15,288 nucleotides of DNA. Source: DASWHD01 sp036393335 (GTDB lineage Bacteria; CG2-30-53-67; CG2-30-70-394). Under the pieces are notes generated by a model. That model did not search any database, was not told the origin of the DNA, and worked only from the letters and a program-made list of their open reading frames with translations. This document shows, piece by piece, positions 13,318 to 15,288 of this stretch; within the stretch, counting starts at the first letter, position 1, and every line of letters starts with the position of its first letter. The stretch spans positions 1 to 15,288 of the forward strand of contig DASWHD010000029.1 in NCBI GenBank assembly GCA_036393335.1. The letters are read 5' to 3'. The translations under genes were made by a program, and so were the position numbers.

Positions 13318-14622
13318 ATGGCAATCCCGACCGTGGAGCTGAAGGGTGTCCGGCTGCTCGATAGAGATGGGCCGGCGATCGACCTGCTGGCGGAGGCGGG
13401 TCGGTGGGTGCGGGTGGACGTCGAGGCAGGCCCTCCCCTGCCAAGGGCCGGGGCGTCTGGCTCCCCTCCCTCCGGGAGGGGCGGGGGGGAGGGCGCTCGG
13501 GATGAGCAGGGAGCTGGAGATGGTAAGGGAGTCGGGACTCGTTCCCTGCGCCCCCACCCCGGCCCTCCCCCTGGGGGAGAGGGGGAAGAGGGGCAGGACC
13601 TGGTGTGGTCCGCCGGTGCGATCGACCCGCATATCAACGGCTGGGGCGGGTGCGACTTCCTGCGCGACGACCCGGCCGCCCATCGCCGGGCCCTGCGCGC
13701 CCTGTGTGCGGCGGGGGTGACGGGGTTTCTCCCCACCCTGATCACCTGCGGCGAGGCGGAGTTGCGCGCGGCCCTGGACCGCTGGGCCGCGTGGGCCGCG
13801 GCGCCGCCGCCCGACGCCCCGAGCTTCTTCGGCCTCCATCTGGAGGGGCCATTCCTCAACCCACGGCACGCCGGAGTCCATCCGCCGCACCACCTGCGGG
13901 TGCCCGACGCGGCGTGGCTGGTGGGGCTCCTGGAGCAGTACCCGGGGCTGATCCGCCTGATGACCCTGGCACCGGAATTACCGGGAGCGGCGGAAGTGAT
14001 CGACGCCGCGGTGGCCCACGGGGTGGTGGTGGGCCTCGGCCATTCCGCGGCGAGCGCGGCCCAGGTGGGACAGGCGGTAGACCACGGAGCGCGCTACGTC
14101 ACCCACTTGTTCAATGCCATGGGCCCGTTTCATCACCGGGAGCCGGGGCTCGCCGGCGCCGCGCTGGCACGGGATGACCTGGTCTGCGAGGTGATCGGCG
14201 ACGGCCACCACGTCGGGCCGGAGGGGCTGGCGGTGGCGTGGCGTTGTCTCGGGGCGCAACGGCTCATGCTGGTGTCCGACGCGGTGGCCGCGGCGGGGGG
14301 CGGGTCAAGGTTTCACCTCGGCACGGTCGAAGGAGAGGTGGTGAGGGGCCGCGCCGTCGACCGCCGGGGACGGCTGTGTGGCGGTCTGGCCTCACCCTGG
14401 GAGGCGGTGCAGGTGGTGGCGGCCGCCTCCGGCGTGGCGTGGCAGGCGCTGGCCACCTGCGTGCGCCACACGGTGCTCCACGCCCTCGACTTGCCGGCGG
14501 CCATGGAGCCACGGACCGGGGAAACGGCGGATCTGGTGGGGCTCGACCCCACCGGGTGCGTGCGTGCCGTGTTGCGCGGTGGCGAATGGCTGGTGCGGCC
14601 CGGCGCCCGGCCTGCTGCGTAA
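13318..14622 (+). CDS. nagA: N-acetylglucosamine-6-phosphate deacetylase-like amidohydrolase with N-terminal insertion
   Basis: A 434-residue cytosolic TIM-barrel amidohydrolase; NagA converts GlcNAc-6-P to GlcN-6-P and acetate during amino-sugar use and peptidoglycan recycling. Residues expected from E. coli NagA are present: IDPHINGWGG (102-111) at the barrel entry, metal ligands Glu176 (HLEGPFL), His242 (GLGHSAA) and His263 (THLFNAMGPFHHREPGLAG), substrate contact His298 (DGHHV) and catalytic Asp321 (LVSDAVAAAG). The entry motif has H-x-N rather than H-x-H, as in single-metal NagA enzymes. The length exceeds the ~380-residue norm because residues 39-93 are a Gly/Pro/Arg-rich stretch encoded by an inverted palindromic repeat inserted in the N-terminal beta domain. 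The start codon directly follows the TAA of the preceding gene and lacks its own clear ribosome binding site, so translation is probably coupled. No nagB, transporter or nag regulator is in the window, so the exact substrate is less sure than the family. Confidence 0.85.
   Translation: MAIPTVELKGVRLLDRDGPAIDLLAEAGRWVRVDVEAGPPLPRAGASGSPPSGRGGGEGARDEQGAGDGKGVGTRSLRPHPGPPPGGEGEEGQDLVWSAGAIDPHINGWGGCDFLRDDPAAHRRALRALCAAGVTGFLPTLITCGEAELRAALDRWAAWAAAPPPDAPSFFGLHLEGPFLNPRHAGVHPPHHLRVPDAAWLVGLLEQYPGLIRLMTLAPELPGAAEVIDAAVAHGVVVGLGHSAASAAQVGQAVDHGARYVTHLFNAMGPFHHREPGLAGAALARDDLVCEVIGDGHHVGPEGLAVAWRCLGAQRLMLVSDAVAAAGGGSRFHLGTVEGEVVRGRAVDRRGRLCGGLASPWEAVQVVAAASGVAWQALATCVRHTVLHALDLPAAMEPRTGETADLVGLDPTGCVRAVLRGGEWLVRPGARPAA
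13432..13596 (+). repeat. Inverted palindromic repeat inserted in frame within nagA
   Basis: Two related palindromic units face each other. The left contains CCCCTCCC-TCC-GGGAGGGG (13463-13481); the right contains CTCCCCC-T-GGGGGAG (13565-13579), with similar flanks (GGGAGGGCGC left; GCGCCCCCACCCC right, inverted). Between them is GAGTC-GG-GACTC (13529-13540). Such CCCTCTCC/GGAGAGGG units are usually intergenic in proteobacteria. Here the stretch of about 165 bp is a multiple of three, has no stop in the nagA frame and encodes roughly residues 39-93. Exact borders are estimated from where NagA-like sequence stops and resumes. Confidence 0.65.
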
Positions 14623-14748
14623 TCCAAGGGCAGGGCTGCCGCTTGTTTGAGCAAGGTCCCCGCCCCCGAGCTCCGCGCCGTGCCCCTCGGAGGAAGCAAC
14701 CAATTGTGCAGAAAGGCACTGTTGCGTGTCACCGCGAGTGTTGTAGGG

Positions 14749-14764
14749 TGGCGCGCCGTTTGCA
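14749..14764 (+). promoter_or_regulatory. Sigma-54-like promoter upstream of the porin gene
   Basis: TGGCGCGCCGTTTGCA matches the RpoN consensus TGGCACG-N4-TTGCA at all but one specified base. The invariant GG (-24) and GC (-12) are exactly ten bases apart. Predicted transcription would begin near 14775, about 80 bases before the ATG at 14856. Sigma-54 control would require an enhancer-binding activator; no binding site for one was identified. Confidence 0.5.
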
Positions 14765-14855
14765 AACCCACGGCGGAAATGACCTCGGCCCAGTGGGCCA
14801 ACTGCGCGTCCCCCAGGGGCGCCACGCTCAGCAACCCGTACCCGGAGGAGATTCC

Positions 14856-15288
14856 ATGAGAAGTGCGCCCTTGTTGGTACCGGCGGCCATCGCCGCCCTC
14901 GTCGCGGTCCCGGCTACCCAGGCCCCGGCGGTCGTGACCCTCGACTGGTCCGGCTTCGTCACCGCGGCCTACACCTTCAATATCGATGAGCCCAAGAGCG
15001 ACACCAACGCCGGCCGGGTCTTCGATCAGGAGGACAACACCTTCCAGGTGCCCCTGGCCGAGCTGGCGGTGACCGGCGGGGTGGACGACGGGCCGTCCTT
15101 CAACCTGGATCTGAACTTCGGCGACGTCGCAGACAGCATCCACTCGGCCGGCCTCTTGGACGACGTGGAGGGCTTCGACGTCCAGCAGGCGTACGTCTCC
15201 TACAAGGGGTTCATCTTCGGCAAGTTCGTCACCCTGCATGGTGCCGAGGTGATCGAGAGCCCGTACAACATGAACTACTCGCGCTCCT
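14856..15288 (+). CDS. BBP2/OmpL-like outer-membrane beta-barrel porin, 5' part
   Basis: The first 144 codons of a gene that runs off the right edge. GGAGGAG ends five bases before the ATG, so the start is firm. Residues 1 to about 24 (MRSAPLLVPAAIAALVAVPA) are a signal peptide with likely cleavage after TQA or APA. The mature part shows alternating beta-strand sequence with conserved landmarks of the putative beta-barrel porin-2 (OmpL-like, BBP2) family: GFVTAAYTFN, then RVFDQEDNTFQVPLAELAV, NLDLNFGDVAD, FDVQQAYVSY and GKFVTLHGAEVIESPYNMNY close to the edge. Family members are outer-membrane proteins thought to form channels; their substrates are mostly unknown. The gene is separated from nagA by 233 bp containing a sigma-54-like promoter, so it is probably a separate transcription unit. 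Family call confident; function only general. Confidence 0.88.
   Translation, partial: MRSAPLLVPAAIAALVAVPATQAPAVVTLDWSGFVTAAYTFNIDEPKSDTNAGRVFDQEDNTFQVPLAELAVTGGVDDGPSFNLDLNFGDVADSIHSAGLLDDVEGFDVQQAYVSYKGFIFGKFVTLHGAEVIESPYNMNYSRS

Noticed and set aside
14629..14640. GGCAG/CTGCC as a terminator after nagA
   Set aside because: The stem is only 4-5 bp with a tiny loop and no real T-run; too weak to annotate.

Overview
The window is very GC-rich bacterial DNA (roughly two-thirds G+C by eye) with Gram-negative gene content: an RND-type inner-membrane efflux permease, a BBP2/OmpL-like outer-membrane porin, hybrid two-component signalling and REP-type palindromes. A proteobacterium fits best, probably a gammaproteobacterium of the sulfur-oxidising/Chromatiales kind. 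That placement is an inference from family resemblance; there is no rRNA or other marker gene here. No tRNA, rRNA, CRISPR array or intact transposase was seen.

Layout. (1) 104-2213, plus strand: a DUF2721 membrane protein, then a COG2509-type FAD-dependent dehydrogenase. (2) 2480-5813, plus strand: a two-gene signalling operon with an 8-bp overlap. The first gene is a membrane hybrid histidine kinase with a FixL-like PAS domain. The second is an unusual receiver protein in which a histidine-less HisKA-like segment runs into six exact 24-residue leucine-rich repeats instead of an ATPase domain. (3) 5939-9349, minus strand: a 1136-residue RND permease, convergent with the signalling operon and without adaptor or outer-membrane channel genes nearby. 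(4) 9350-10122: a 773-bp gap with an AT-rich island of about 39% G+C. (5) 10123-10605, minus strand: a ferritin-like/rubrerythrin-fold diiron protein. (6) 10639-10871: a 233-bp nested palindromic element with perfect 20-bp ends that encloses an inverted REP pair. (7) 11233-14622, plus strand: a 694-residue protein that looks like an Eco57I/type IIG DNA methyltransferase whose signature motifs have all eroded, followed with zero spacing (TAAATG) by a NagA-like deacetylase. The deacetylase carries an in-frame, repeat-derived insertion of about 55 codons. (8) From 14856 to the window edge: the start of a BBP2-family porin behind a sigma-54-like promoter.

How the genes work together. The clearest functional unit is the kinase/LRR pair: a possible haem or redox PAS input, His-Asp phosphotransfer, and a receiver output coupled to a protein-binding LRR surface rather than DNA. 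The most unusual items are that LRR receiver, the motif-less methyltransferase relative coupled to nagA, and the two places where palindromic repeats have entered functional DNA (inside nagA and immediately upstream of the ferritin-like gene). All family calls come from reading motifs without database searches.
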